Shown: positions 55,017 to 63,870 of the stretch, one piece after another
Position numbering within the stretch: position 1 is the first letter of the stretch
Layout of the letters: each line of letters opens with the position of its first letter
From: an uncultured Pelagibacteraceae bacterium
GTDB taxonomy: Bacteria; Pseudomonadota; Alphaproteobacteria; Pelagibacterales; Pelagibacteraceae
Length of the DNA: 64,000 bases
Direction: 5' to 3'
Assembly (NCBI GenBank): GCA_902594675.1
Contig: CACJNE010000001.1
Coordinates: 17,548 to 81,547, forward strand
Translations under genes and position numbers: made by a program
The notes under the pieces: model-generated
Database searches by the model: none
Told to the model about the DNA's origin: nothing
Seen by the model: the letters and a program-made list of their open reading frames with translations, nothing else

Positions 55017-56308
55017 TATTTAAAAACTCTTTTAAATATTAAATTTACATTCTTAAAATGATTGGAATAATTAAATATTTTTTTCATTTTTTTTCTTGGT
55101 ATTCTAGATGTAATGTTTTTATCATTCATGACAACATCTAAAAGGTTAAGATTATCTGCTATGCATTTTTTGGCATGTGTTTGAACTAATCTATATGATT
55201 TTTCTCTGCTTAAACCAGTCTTTGTTAGTTCCAACATCAGTTCTTGTGAAAAAATAGTACCCTTAGTAATATTTAAATTATCAAGCATTTTTTTTGGGTA
55301 AACTATCATTTTATCCAAAACATTTGCCAATCTAACTAATGCAAAATCCAGTGTTATATTTGCATCTGGACCTATGTTTCGCTCAACACTAGAGTGAGAT
55401 ATATCCCTTTCATGCCAAAGAGCAATATTTTCTAAAGCAGGAATAGTATAGCTTCTAACCATTCTTGCCAAACCAGTTAAATTTTCTGTTAAAATAGGAT
55501 TTTTTTTATGAGGCATTGCGCTTGAACCTTTTTGTTTTTTTGAAAAAAATTCTTGTAGTTCATATACCTCAGTTCTTTGCAAATGTCTTATTTCTGTTGA
55601 AACTCTTTCAATAGACCCTGCAATAATTCCTAACACAGAAAAGTAATGAGCGTGTCTATCTCTTGGAATAACTTGTGTCGATATAGGTTCAACTTTTAAT
55701 CCTAATTTTCTAGCGACATGTTTTTCAACATTTGGATTAATGTTGGCAAATGTTCCTACAGCTCCTGATATTGCACAAGTTGATACATCTTCTATTGCAT
55801 CAAAGAGTCTTTTTCTATTTCTTTTAAATTCCTCATAATAGGATGCTAGTTTAAGACCAAATGTAATTGGTTCTGCATGAATACCGTGACTTCTACCAAT
55901 ACAAGGAGTGAATTTATATTTTTTAGCTTTTAACTTTAAAACTTTTAAAATTTGATCAATATCTTTTATTAATATTTTACCAGATTGAACTAATTGAATA
56001 TTAAAACTTGTATCTAAAACATCTGAAGAAGTCATTCCTTGGTGTAAATATCTAGCCTTAATTCCTACTTTTTCAGTGATTGAGGTTAGAAATGCAATAA
56101 CATCATGTTTTACTTTCCCTTCAATATTATGAATTCTTTTTACATTGATTTTGCTTTTTTTCTTAACAGCACTAGCTACACCTTTTGGTATTGTACCTAA
56201 TTTTTCCATGCCTTCGGCTGCAGCTATCTCTACATTTAACCAAATTTGATATTTGTTATGTTCAGACCAAATATCCGTAAGTTCTTTTCTAGAGTATCTT
56301 GTTATCAT
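55016..56308 (-). CDS. purB: adenylosuccinate lyase
   Basis: The 430-residue fumarase-superfamily protein has KVKHDVIAFL, TSSDVLDTS, GRSHGIHAEP and the flexible catalytic loop GSSAMPHKKNP. It catalyses two purine steps (SAICAR to AICAR and adenylosuccinate to AMP). It sits between map and purC with one-base overlaps. Confidence 0.95.
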   Translation of the reverse strand: MITRYSRKELTDIWSEHNKYQIWLNVEIAAAEGMEKLGTIPKGVASAVKKKSKINVKRIHNIEGKVKHDVIAFLTSITEKVGIKARYLHQGMTSSDVLDTSFNIQLVQSGKILIKDIDQILKVLKLKAKKYKFTPCIGRSHGIHAEPITFGLKLASYYEEFKRNRKRLFDAIEDVSTCAISGAVGTFANINPNVEKHVARKLGLKVEPISTQVIPRDRHAHYFSVLGIIAGSIERVSTEIRHLQRTEVYELQEFFSKKQKGSSAMPHKKNPILTENLTGLARMVRSYTIPALENIALWHERDISHSSVERNIGPDANITLDFALVRLANVLDKMIVYPKKMLDNLNITKGTIFSQELMLELTKTGLSREKSYRLVQTHAKKCIADNLNLLDVVMNDKNITSRIPRKKMKKIFNYSNHFKNVNLIFKRVFK

Positions 56309-57078
56309 TAATTATATGGGGGCCTCTTATAACCTTTAACAGATTCTGTAAAAATTTCATAAGAGTCTTCTGTAATTCCTATTGTATGCTCAAATTGTGC
56401 TGATAAAGACTTATCCTTTGTAACTGCTGTCCAGCCATCATTAAGAACTTTAACATCTAATTTGCCCACATTTATCATTGGCTCTATTGTAAATGTCATA
56501 CCAGGTGTTAATTCATGACCAGTATTCTTCTTACCATAATGAAGAATATTAGGAGGTTCATGAAAAGTATTACTAATGCCATGGCCACAAAAATCTCTTA
56601 CGACTGAAAAACCTCTTTGTTCAACATAGGATTGAATTTCATATCCAATGTCACCTAATTTTACCCCTGGTTTTAATATTTCTATTCCTTTCATCATTGA
56701 CTCATAAGTTGTTTCTATTAAATTTTTTGCCTTCACCGATATGTCACCTATAGCAAACATTCGACTGGTATCACCATAGTACTCATTAACTACTGCAGTC
56801 ACATCAATGTTTACAGCATCACCTTCATTTAAAACTCTGTCAGATGGAATACCATGGCAAACAACGTGGTTTAAAGATGTACACAATGATTTTTTAAAGC
56901 CACGATAATATAGTGGAGCAGAATGACCACCATTGTCTCTTATAAATTCATAACCAAGTTGATCAATCCGATCTGTAGAAACACCTTCCTTAACTTCATC
57001 AGTTAACATATCTAAAGTCTTAGATGCTAGTTTTCCAGCAATTCTCATTTTCTCAAATTTTTCTGAATAATTACTCAT
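56308..57078 (-). CDS. map: methionine aminopeptidase, type I
   Basis: The 256-residue pita-bread enzyme has the five metal ligands in order: Asp in INIDVTAVVNEYYGDTSRMF (two Asp), His in GHGISNTFHEPP, Glu in MTFTIEPMINVG, and Glu in SAQFEHTIGITE. It removes initiator methionine. It overlaps sfsA by 8 bp and purB by one base, so it is co-transcribed with purine genes. Confidence 0.95.
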   Translation of the reverse strand: MSNYSEKFEKMRIAGKLASKTLDMLTDEVKEGVSTDRIDQLGYEFIRDNGGHSAPLYYRGFKKSLCTSLNHVVCHGIPSDRVLNEGDAVNIDVTAVVNEYYGDTSRMFAIGDISVKAKNLIETTYESMMKGIEILKPGVKLGDIGYEIQSYVEQRGFSVVRDFCGHGISNTFHEPPNILHYGKKNTGHELTPGMTFTIEPMINVGKLDVKVLNDGWTAVTKDKSLSAQFEHTIGITEDSYEIFTESVKGYKRPPYN

Positions 57079-57757
57079 CTAAAATTTTAATTTTCTTTTC
57101 AATTTTTATTTCTTTAGAATTTAAACTGCATCTGTAAGCAAGAAAGTTTACACCAGATTTTTTAGCCTCTAAATATTCATTATAATAATTATTGTCTATA
57201 TCTTTTGCTATTCTAAAATTATTTATACCCTGAATTTGCGTTAAAAATAAGACATAAGGTTTATATCCTTTTTTTATAGATTCTCTTAATTTTTGAATGT
57301 GTTTTGCACCTCTAGATGTTACTGCATCTGGAAATTCTGCAATATCATCAACTCTCATTAATGTGGTGTTTTTAACCTCTAATATTTTTTTATCACACAA
57401 AAAATCAAATCTAGTATCATCAGAGTACTTAAATTCTGCTCGAATATTTTTGACCGTACTAAATTCTTTAATTAATTTATTCTCTAAAGCGTGTTCAACA
57501 ATTCTATTAGCTCTGTGAGTATTTACTCCAATTATTCTATTTTTCACTTTAATCATCTCAAGAGTAAATTTTAATTTTCGCTTTGGATCATTATGTTCAC
57601 TTATCCAAGCCTCATTTCCTTGGTCTAATAATCCCATCATTGAACCAGTATTAGGACAGTGCGCCACAACTGTTTTATTATTTACTTCTATATCTGCGAA
57701 AAATCTCTTATATCTCCGATGTAATTTGCCTTTTAATAAAGTGTTGGTAAATTTCAT
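57071..57757 (-). CDS. sfsA: SfsA family DNA/RNA nuclease-like protein
   Basis: The 228-residue protein has LLKGKLHRRYKRFFADIEV, AHCPNTGSMMGLL and the PD-(D/E)XK-like DTRFDFLCDKKILEVKNTTLM. Later come FPDAVTSRGAKHIQKL and FLTQIQGINNFRI. The family is known as 'sugar fermentation stimulation', with a nuclease fold; the physiological role is unclear. It opens the minus-strand run that contains the purine genes. Confidence 0.9.
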   Translation of the reverse strand: MKFTNTLLKGKLHRRYKRFFADIEVNNKTVVAHCPNTGSMMGLLDQGNEAWISEHNDPKRKLKFTLEMIKVKNRIIGVNTHRANRIVEHALENKLIKEFSTVKNIRAEFKYSDDTRFDFLCDKKILEVKNTTLMRVDDIAEFPDAVTSRGAKHIQKLRESIKKGYKPYVLFLTQIQGINNFRIAKDIDNNYYNEYLEAKKSGVNFLAYRCSLNSKEIKIEKKIKILDE

Positions 57758-57779
57758 AGAAATTTATTTATATTTAGAA

Positions 57780-58532
57780 ATGACTAATAAAAAAGAAATA
57801 TCTGCAGCAATTATAATTATAGGAAATGAGGTATTGTCAGGCAGAACAAAAGACTTGAATACAAGCACACTTGCAACATGGCTTAATTCACTAGGTATTT
57901 CTGTCGGAGAGGTGCGCGTTATTCCAGATGTTGAAAAAACAATAATAGACACGGTTCATGAACTAAGAATTAAATACAACTATGTGTTTACTACAGGTGG
58001 TATAGGTCCAACTCATGATGATATTACCGCAGAATCAATTTCGAAAGCATTTAATATTGAATATGGTTTTCATAAAGAAGCCTTTGCTATTTTAGAGAAA
58101 TATTATGAGCCAAAAAATTTTAATGAAGGTAGACAAAAAATGGCGAAGATGCCCATTACAGCAAATTTAATTTTAAACCCAACTAGTGGTGCTCCAGGAT
58201 TTTATTTAGAAAATGTTTTTTCACTCCCAGGTGTGCCATCTATACTAAAAGCAATGATTGGAGGATTAAGTAATGTTTTGGTTGGAGGAGATCCTATTTT
58301 AAGCAAAACCATAAATTTAATGACTTATGAAAGTGAGATAGCAAGCTCCTTAACTAATGTTCAAGATAATAATAAAGACGTAGAAATTGGAAGTTACCCA
58401 TTTTTTAGACAAGGAAAGTTGGGTGTTTCAATTGTATTAAGATCTATAGACCAAGATAAAATAGATTTATGCAGTTCATTAATTCTAGAATTTGTTAAAG
58501 CAAAAAATATTAAAGTAGTTGAATTAGAGTAA
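57780..58532 (+). CDS. molybdopterin-binding domain protein (CinA N-terminal type)
   Basis: ATG 57780 is chosen (250 residues). A further upstream ATG (57726) would run into the sfsA coding start. The protein has AAIIIIGNEVLSGRTKDLNT and FTTGGIGPTHDDITAESI, the MoCF/CinA nucleotide-binding pattern. It lacks the C-terminal NMN deamidase domain of full CinA. Known relatives act as ADP-ribose or NMN pyrophosphatases, or are uncharacterised. It is coupled to the next gene by a one-base overlap. Confidence 0.83.
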   Translation: MTNKKEISAAIIIIGNEVLSGRTKDLNTSTLATWLNSLGISVGEVRVIPDVEKTIIDTVHELRIKYNYVFTTGGIGPTHDDITAESISKAFNIEYGFHKEAFAILEKYYEPKNFNEGRQKMAKMPITANLILNPTSGAPGFYLENVFSLPGVPSILKAMIGGLSNVLVGGDPILSKTINLMTYESEIASSLTNVQDNNKDVEIGSYPFFRQGKLGVSIVLRSIDQDKIDLCSSLILEFVKAKNIKVVELE

Positions 58533-58939
58533 TGTTATATTTTGCTTACGGAAGTAATCTTAATCTTTTCCAAATGAAACGAAGATGTAAGGACTCAATT
58601 TTCCTTAAAAAATATGAACTTAAAGGCTATCGATTAAATTTTAGAAGCAAATATAGAGCAGCTGATATTGAAAAAAGTAAAAATTCATTAGTTCCTGGGG
58701 CTTTATTTGAAATTTCTAAAAGTGATGAAAAAAAATTAGATGTTTATGAGGATTTTCCAGTTTTATATACAAAACTATATTTTCCTTACTACAATAAACA
58801 AGTAATGACTTACATAATGGTTAATAAATCAGAGTTTAGGTATCCAACCGAAAGATACTTAAATGTGGTAAAGCGAGGATACAAAGATTGTAAACTCGAT
58901 ACGAAATATTTAAAAATTGCGTTACAGCCAGTCAAGTAA
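58532..58939 (+). CDS. gamma-glutamylcyclotransferase-like (AIG2/GGCT fold) protein
   Basis: The 135-residue protein has the YFAYGSNLN active-site turn at its N terminus, a catalytic-type glutamate in LDVYEDFP, and the GALFEIS strand of the GGCT fold. Family members split gamma-glutamyl dipeptides to 5-oxoproline or act as gamma-glutamylamine cyclotransferases. It overlaps both neighbours by one base. Confidence 0.83.
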   Translation: MLYFAYGSNLNLFQMKRRCKDSIFLKKYELKGYRLNFRSKYRAADIEKSKNSLVPGALFEISKSDEKKLDVYEDFPVLYTKLYFPYYNKQVMTYIMVNKSEFRYPTERYLNVVKRGYKDCKLDTKYLKIALQPVK

Positions 58940-59625
58940 TGTTAACAAAAAAACAATTATTAACTAAGGGTTTATTATCTGTAGCACCTCATATGTTTTC
59001 TGTAATTCCATTTGGAATTGTTTGTGGTGCAATTGGTATTGAGCTCGGTTTTAGTCCTATTTTAGTTTATGCAATGTCCATCATTATTTTTGGTGGTGCA
59101 TCTCAAATTGTCTTCTTACAATTGCTTTCAGGAGGAGCATCAACATTAATAGCCGTAACATCAGTTGGGGTAATTAATTCAAGACACTTATTGTATGGTG
59201 CAGTTTTATCTGAATATTTAGAAAAACTCTCTTTTGTTAAAAAATTATTGATTTCTTACTTAGTGGTGGACCAGGGATTTGCAGAATCTAATAAGTTTTT
59301 TCAGAAAAACAAAAATGAACCATATCTTCATTATCACTTACTAGGTTCAGGAGGCACTCTTTGGATTTTTTGGCAATTATCAACATTGTCAGGAATAATT
59401 CTTGGTTCATTTGTGCCAGAGGAGATTGGATTGAAATTTGCAGTTCCTCTAACTTTTATAGCAATTGTTGTTCAAGATTTAAAAAAACTAGATCATGTAA
59501 TAGTTATGATCACATGTGGATTAAGTTCACTGTTATTCTTTGATGCACCTTTCAAATCCTACATAATAATATCACCAATCATAGCATTGTTTGTAGCTGC
59601 ATTAGTATTGAGGTTAAAAAAATGA
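58939..59625 (+). CDS. azlC: branched-chain amino-acid exporter subunit AzlC
   Basis: The 228-residue membrane protein has the AzlC pattern PHMFSVIPFGIVCGAIGIELGFSP, IIIFGGASQIVFLQLLSGG and NSRHLLYGA, with about six helices. Together with the next gene it forms a two-part exporter of branched-chain or similar amino acids. It overlaps AzlD by four bases (ATGA). Confidence 0.87.
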   Translation: MLTKKQLLTKGLLSVAPHMFSVIPFGIVCGAIGIELGFSPILVYAMSIIIFGGASQIVFLQLLSGGASTLIAVTSVGVINSRHLLYGAVLSEYLEKLSFVKKLLISYLVVDQGFAESNKFFQKNKNEPYLHYHLLGSGGTLWIFWQLSTLSGIILGSFVPEEIGLKFAVPLTFIAIVVQDLKKLDHVIVMITCGLSSLLFFDAPFKSYIIISPIIALFVAALVLRLKK

Positions 59626-59933
59626 CTTGGTCATCAATTATCATTGCAGGAATAATTACTTATTTTACAAGAATGACCATGGTTGCTCTAGTAGATAGAG
59701 ATTTATTGGGAGAAAGAATTAAAGCAGTACTAGCATATGTTCCTTCAGCAGTATTTCCAGCAATTATATTTCCAGGAATTTTTATTAATGATTATGGATT
59801 ATTTATCGAAATGAATGATCCTAAAATATTTGGAGCAATAGTTGCAATATTAGTTGGTTATTTTTCTAGAAATGTAATTGCTACAATATTATCCGGATTA
59901 TTTTCGTATTGGATTATTATATTTTTATTATAA
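59622..59933 (+). CDS. azlD: AzlD family small membrane subunit
   Basis: The 103-residue, three- to four-helix protein contains ITYFTRMTMVAL and YVPSAVFPAIIFPGIF, the typical AzlD features. It is the partner of AzlC; the substrate is inferred from the family. It is followed after 9 bp by the PhyH-family gene. Confidence 0.85.
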   Translation: MTWSSIIIAGIITYFTRMTMVALVDRDLLGERIKAVLAYVPSAVFPAIIFPGIFINDYGLFIEMNDPKIFGAIVAILVGYFSRNVIATILSGLFSYWIIIFLL

Positions 59934-59942
59934 AATTCATTA

Positions 59943-60842
59943 ATGAGCATCACTAGAACTGAAAGTACTTTTTATAAAAAGAATGGCTATTTATTAAAAG
60001 AAGAACTTATTTCAAAAAAAGATATAAATAAAATAAATTCTCTTATTAAGAAGATTGTTACTAAAGAAAAGAACAGTAGAAAAAAAATAAAAGATCAGGG
60101 TGGAACACAAAGTTATGATAATTATCATTTTGTTTTCAATAGCAACTCTTCAAAAAATAAAGAAATATTAAGACTAAATAACCCTCAAAATAACAATAAA
60201 TTATTTTTTAATTTATCGAGAAATAAAAAGATAATTGATATTGTTAAAAAGTTAATTGGAGGAACAGTAAGGTTTCATCTTGGAAAGTTAAACTTTAAAT
60301 TACCTAATAAGAAAAAGGGGAGTTTAGTCGAGTGGCACCAAGACTTTGCATTTTACCCTCATACAAATGATGATTTGATAACAGTTGGAATTTATCTTGA
60401 AGATTGTGATGAAAAAAATGGTCCTCTAAAGGTTATTAAAGGTTCTCATAAAAAAGAGCTATTTAGTCATCATAGTAAAGATAATTATTTTGTAGGAAAA
60501 ATTAATACTAAAAAAAACAAAATTAATTTAAAAAAATCAGTTTCTTTAACTGGAAAGGCAGGTTCTGTTGCTTTTTTTCATTGCCGAACAATCCATGGCT
60601 CAGGTTTAAATTATACCAACGGTTCAAGACCTTTAATATTATTTGGTTATAGAGCATGTGATGCATGGCCAATTATAAATGATGGCAATCCTCATCCTGA
60701 GACAAACTTTGAAAATTATGATGCAAATATTATTTATGGAAAAAAATCAATAGTACCAAGATGCACTAATGTTCCAGTGATTATTCCTTTGCCTAAAAAG
60801 AAACACTATGTTTCAATTTACCAACTTCAGAAAAGCAACTAA
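59943..60842 (+). CDS. phytanoyl-CoA dioxygenase (PhyH) family protein
   Basis: The 299-residue double-stranded beta-helix protein has the iron triad WHQDFAF (His132, Asp134) and TIHGSG (His218), and a 2-oxoglutarate arginine in NGSRPLI (Arg229). It also has GIYLEDCDEKNGPLKVIKGSHK, a hallmark of PhyH hydroxylases. It should be a non-haem Fe(II)/2-oxoglutarate hydroxylase of a small molecule. The substrate is unknown; ectoine, ethanolamine-phosphonate and quaternary-amine hydroxylases belong to this superfamily. Confidence 0.85.
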   Translation: MSITRTESTFYKKNGYLLKEELISKKDINKINSLIKKIVTKEKNSRKKIKDQGGTQSYDNYHFVFNSNSSKNKEILRLNNPQNNNKLFFNLSRNKKIIDIVKKLIGGTVRFHLGKLNFKLPNKKKGSLVEWHQDFAFYPHTNDDLITVGIYLEDCDEKNGPLKVIKGSHKKELFSHHSKDNYFVGKINTKKNKINLKKSVSLTGKAGSVAFFHCRTIHGSGLNYTNGSRPLILFGYRACDAWPIINDGNPHPETNFENYDANIIYGKKSIVPRCTNVPVIIPLPKKKHYVSIYQLQKSN

Positions 60843-60895
60843 AATATAAGTCCAAAAAGACTGAGTATGATTAGAGCTTCCATTCCAACAAACAT
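60839..60895 (-). CDS. possible 18-residue hydrophobic mini-ORF
   Basis: ATG 60895 starts 2 nt after the stop of the 46-codon minus-strand frame and encodes MFVGMEALIILSLFGLIF, a single short hydrophobic helix. It ends inside the PhyH stop codon. It is too short to trust without further evidence and has no clear ribosome site. Confidence 0.15.
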   Translation of the reverse strand: MFVGMEALIILSLFGLIF

Positions 60896-60897
60896 AT

Positions 60898-61038
60898 CTA
60901 ATTTTTATTAGATACGTAGGTTATATTTTTATTTTGCTGTTCTATTGTCCATCCATCATTTGGACTAGCATGTGGATGGACAATTAATAGGATCACTAAA
61001 GCGACAAAATGAAGAAAAAAGAATAATGATAATCTCAC
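60898..61038 (-). CDS. possible 46-residue small membrane or exported protein
   Basis: A GTG-started frame of 46 codons encodes a signal-anchor-like helix (LSLFFFLHFVALVILLIV), then HPHASPNDGWTIEQQNKN and a polar tail. The frame spans the inverted repeat. The amino-acid pattern is protein-like, but there is no ATG and no strong ribosome site. No family is recognised. Confidence 0.3.
   Translation of the reverse strand: MRLSLFFFLHFVALVILLIVHPHASPNDGWTIEQQNKNITYVSNKN
60944..60984. repeat. perfect 12-bp inverted repeat (hairpin)
   Basis: ATTGTCCATCCA (60944-60955) and TGGATGGACAAT (60973-60984) are exact reverse complements around a 17-nt centre. CAT/ATG (60957-60959 with 60970-60972) can extend the stem after one bulge. 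It is much more GC-rich than its surroundings and has no T run on either strand, so it is not a simple terminator. Confidence 0.7.
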
Positions 61039-61063
61039 GATTCTATTTCTAGAATATTGATTT

Positions 61064-61096
61064 GTTATAATTAGGTTATAATTTCGTTATGAATAT
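61064..61096. repeat. three tandem 11-bp repeats (iteron-like)
   Basis: GTTATAATTAG, GTTATAATTTC and GTTATGAATAT follow each other without gap, so each copy is on the same face of the helix. They lie about 80-115 bp before the DUF4396 gene. This is a plausible binding array for a regulator, or low-complexity AT sequence. Confidence 0.5.
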
Positions 61097-61178
61097 GAAT
61101 TATTATCACATTTTAAACACAAGTTATTTTATGTATAAGATTAATATATGAATATCAATTAAGTATGAGCAAATAATT

Positions 61179-61622
61179 ATGAGCGCTGAAACTATCAGTT
61201 TTAATTGGAAATGTAGACACACTTGGAAAAGAAGTGCCAAAAATACAGCTTGGTGTTTGTTAGGTTGTGCAATAGGTGATTTTGGAACGATATTATTTTT
61301 TCAATTAACCAAAATTCCTTTTCCAGTTTTAAGTATTATGATTTTAGCAATAATTAATGGTTTAATTACAAGTGTAATTTTAGAAACATTCATTCTAATT
61401 AAACAAAATTTTTCTTTTCAAAAAGCATTAAAGACTGCATTAGGAATGAGCTTTATTTCAATGATTAGTATGGAAATAGCAATGAATTTAACAGATTATG
61501 TATTAACAGGAGGTGCCATACTTACCTGGTGGGTAGTACCTATAATGTTGGCGGTCGGATTTGTTACTCCTTGGCCTTACAATTATTGGAGACTTAAAAA
61601 GCATAATGAAGCTTGCCATTAA
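61179..61622 (+). CDS. DUF4396-like membrane protein
   Basis: The 147-residue protein has four hydrophobic helices, an N-terminal basic/histidine segment (CRHTWKRSAKNTAWCLLGCAIGD) and MSMEIAMNL-like helix 3 (ISMEIAMNLTDY), ending WPYNYWRLKKHNEACH. This pattern fits DUF4396, of unknown function. The several His and Cys residues would suit metal binding. It is the first gene after the structured gap. Confidence 0.62.
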   Translation: MSAETISFNWKCRHTWKRSAKNTAWCLLGCAIGDFGTILFFQLTKIPFPVLSIMILAIINGLITSVILETFILIKQNFSFQKALKTALGMSFISMISMEIAMNLTDYVLTGGAILTWWVVPIMLAVGFVTPWPYNYWRLKKHNEACH

Positions 61623-61630
61623 ATTTTAAA

Positions 61631-62020
61631 ATGATTGAACAAATCAGTATTTATCTAACAGCAATGATTTTAGGAATAATGCTTTTTTTTTCTTTTGTCA
61701 TAGCGCCTGTCGTATTCACAACATTAGATGAAAATAACGCAAGAAAGTTTATAAGAAGAATATTTCCTTTTTATTATAAAGTTAATTTAGGCTTAAGCTT
61801 AATCCTTTTATTAACTTTTCTGATCACGAGCAGATTAGGGATGGATTTTTATCTAATTTTAATAATTGCAATTTTATTTGCTACCTCAAATTATATTTTA
61901 ATGCCTTTAATTAATAAATTTAGAGATGAAAAACAGGATAAAAAATTCAAATATTCTCACTTTATTTCAGTAATTATTAACTTTATTCAAATGATATTTT
62001 TAGTATTCTTATTGATATAA
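61631..62020 (+). CDS. DUF4149/TMEM205-like membrane protein
   Basis: ATG 61631 (MIEQISIYLTAMILG) is chosen, 8 nt after the previous stop. An upstream TTG would overlap that gene. The 129-residue protein has four helices with FFSFVIAPVVFTTLDENNARKFIRRIFPFYY between helices 1 and 2, the DUF4149 signature. The function is unknown. Confidence 0.68.
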   Translation: MIEQISIYLTAMILGIMLFFSFVIAPVVFTTLDENNARKFIRRIFPFYYKVNLGLSLILLLTFLITSRLGMDFYLILIIAILFATSNYILMPLINKFRDEKQDKKFKYSHFISVIINFIQMIFLVFLLI

Positions 62021-62035
62021 TAACAACATTATATA

Positions 62036-62731
62036 TTGATAAATTTAAATAAAATATCTCGTAAATTACTATTACTTCAAAGAAATGAGTTGCTGTCTGA
62101 TACACAAAAATACTTTAGAAAAAAATTTGGAAGGTATATTTTTACAAATTTTCTAATTCATTACTTTCAAAAAAAAAATTTGGAAAATTTAACAGAAAAT
62201 TTGTTTAAAAATGAATTAAATACTTTTGAAAAGTATTTACCAGCAAACATTGAGAATATTGTTGATATAGGGTGTGGTCTAGGAATTTTACATATTTATA
62301 TTAATGAAATGTACCAAAACAAACCAAGCTTTTTTTTGCTAGATAAGAATACTATAGATACTAAAATCAAATATGGTTTCAGTGAAAATTATGAAAGCTA
62401 TAATGTTCTAAATGAAACAAAAAATATTTTATTAAACAATGGACTTTTGAATGAACAAATTCATTTAATAAATGTAGATAAAGAAATTAAAATAGATAAT
62501 AAAATTGATCTATTAATTTCACTTAAATCAATGGGGTACCACTATCCTATTGATAATTACATCGAGCTATTAAAAACAAAGTGTAATAATAAAACGATAT
62601 TTATATTTGATGTATTTGCCGACAGGTACAATGTTGATCTAATTAAAAAAAATTTTAAATTTGTAGAGGTAATTTATGAGGAAAGCAGCCTGCATTCTTT
62701 AAAAAGACTTTATTGCAAGGGTTTATTATAA
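62036..62731 (+). CDS. putative SAM-dependent methyltransferase
   Basis: The 231-residue protein has the AdoMet motif I NIVDIGCGLGILHIYINE (about residue 78) followed by an acidic strand end (FFLLDKNTID), and a motif IV-like KIDLLISLKSMGYHYP. The start is TTG 62036, with no ATG before the domain and no clear ribosome site. The DNA is even more AT-rich than the housekeeping part. It precedes a nucleotide-sugar epimerase, so sugar O-methylation is possible but unproven. Confidence 0.6.
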   Translation: MINLNKISRKLLLLQRNELLSDTQKYFRKKFGRYIFTNFLIHYFQKKNLENLTENLFKNELNTFEKYLPANIENIVDIGCGLGILHIYINEMYQNKPSFFLLDKNTIDTKIKYGFSENYESYNVLNETKNILLNNGLLNEQIHLINVDKEIKIDNKIDLLISLKSMGYHYPIDNYIELLKTKCNNKTIFIFDVFADRYNVDLIKKNFKFVEVIYEESSLHSLKRLYCKGLL

Positions 62732-62811
62732 AATATAAATAAGGATTATTGCTTACATTAAACTTTTTATAATAACATTACTATGGTACGAAATTTATCA
62801 ATTTTAAAAAT

Positions 62812-63870
62812 ATGAATAAAAAACCTATTTGTTTAATCACAGGCTCAACTGGACTTGTTGGGTCTGAAACTACCAATTTTTTTTCTAAAAAAAATTTTGA
62901 TATAATTGGTATAGATAATAATTTTAGAAAGTTATTTTTTGGTAAATCTGCCTCAACTGAAAAAATTAAAAAAAACTTAAATAAAAATAAAAATTATAAA
63001 CATTTTAATTTAGATATAAGAAACTTTAAAAAATTATTTAAAATATTTTCAAAGTATAATAAAAGAATTAAATTAATAGTTCATTGTGCGGCTCAACCAT
63101 CACATGACTGGGCTTATCAAAATCCTATGCTTGATTTTGATATAAATGCAAAATCAACCTTTAATTTGTTGGAATTAACTAAATCTTTTTGTCCTAAATC
63201 TGTATTTATATTTATGTCAACAAATAAGGTTTACGGAGATAATCCAAATAAGTTTTCTTACCTGGAAAAAAAAAATAGGTATGAATTAAAAAGAAATAAT
63301 AAGTATTATAAGGGAATTGATGAGAATTTAAAATTAGATGGCTGCATCCACAGTTTTTTTGGTAGTTCAAAATTATCAGCTGATATTTTAGTACAAGAGT
63401 ATGGAAATAATTTTGGAATTAAAACTGTCTGCTTTAGAGGGGGCTGTTTAACAGGTTCTTCACATAGAGGTGCTGAGCTTCATGGTTTCTTATCATATTT
63501 AGTTAAAACAGCTTTAAGTAAAAAAGTTTACAAAATTTTTGGTTTTAAGGGCAAACAAGTTAGAGATAATTTACATTCATCAGATTTAGTTAAAGCATTT
63601 TGGGAATTTTATAAAAGACCTAGAATTGGAAAAGTATACAACATTGGAGGATCAAGAAAATCAAATTGCTCAATTCTTGAAGCTATAAATATAATTGAAA
63701 AATTTACAAATTTAAAAGTAGATTTTAAATTAATCGATAAACCTAGAACTGGAGATCATAAGTGGTGGATTACAAATAATTCAAAATTTATAAAAGATTA
63801 TCCAAATTGGAAACAAAATTATGATGTTAAAAAAATTATAAAAGAACTTATTGTAAACAATGAAAGATAA
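62812..63870 (+). CDS. NAD-dependent nucleotide-sugar epimerase (CDP-paratose 2-epimerase-like)
   Basis: The 352-residue extended SDR starts with ICLITGSTGLVGSETTNFF and has VHCAAQPSHDWAYQNPMLDFDINA, a segment typical of CDP-paratose/tyvelose epimerases. FMSTNKVYGD and FFGSSKLSADILVQEYG follow, then RGGCLTGSSHRGAELHGFL. The catalytic tyrosine of YxxxK appears as FGSSK here: Phe replaces the usual Tyr. It probably makes a surface-glycan sugar precursor. The next gene overlaps it by 11 bp. Confidence 0.82.
   Translation: MNKKPICLITGSTGLVGSETTNFFSKKNFDIIGIDNNFRKLFFGKSASTEKIKKNLNKNKNYKHFNLDIRNFKKLFKIFSKYNKRIKLIVHCAAQPSHDWAYQNPMLDFDINAKSTFNLLELTKSFCPKSVFIFMSTNKVYGDNPNKFSYLEKKNRYELKRNNKYYKGIDENLKLDGCIHSFFGSSKLSADILVQEYGNNFGIKTVCFRGGCLTGSSHRGAELHGFLSYLVKTALSKKVYKIFGFKGKQVRDNLHSSDLVKAFWEFYKRPRIGKVYNIGGSRKSNCSILEAINIIEKFTNLKVDFKLIDKPRTGDHKWWITNNSKFIKDYPNWKQNYDVKKIIKELIVNNER

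Larger units (their letters stand above)
60843..61178. other. only gap over 300 bp: structured intergenic region
   Basis: This 335-bp stretch contains no convincing long gene. It holds a 12-bp perfect inverted repeat (60944-60984), three 11-bp tandem repeats (61064-61096), a 13/14 direct repeat (61089-61102 and 61148-61161), and two possible minus-strand mini-ORFs (60898-61038 and 60839-60895). No tRNA or known riboswitch is visible. Confidence 0.7.
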
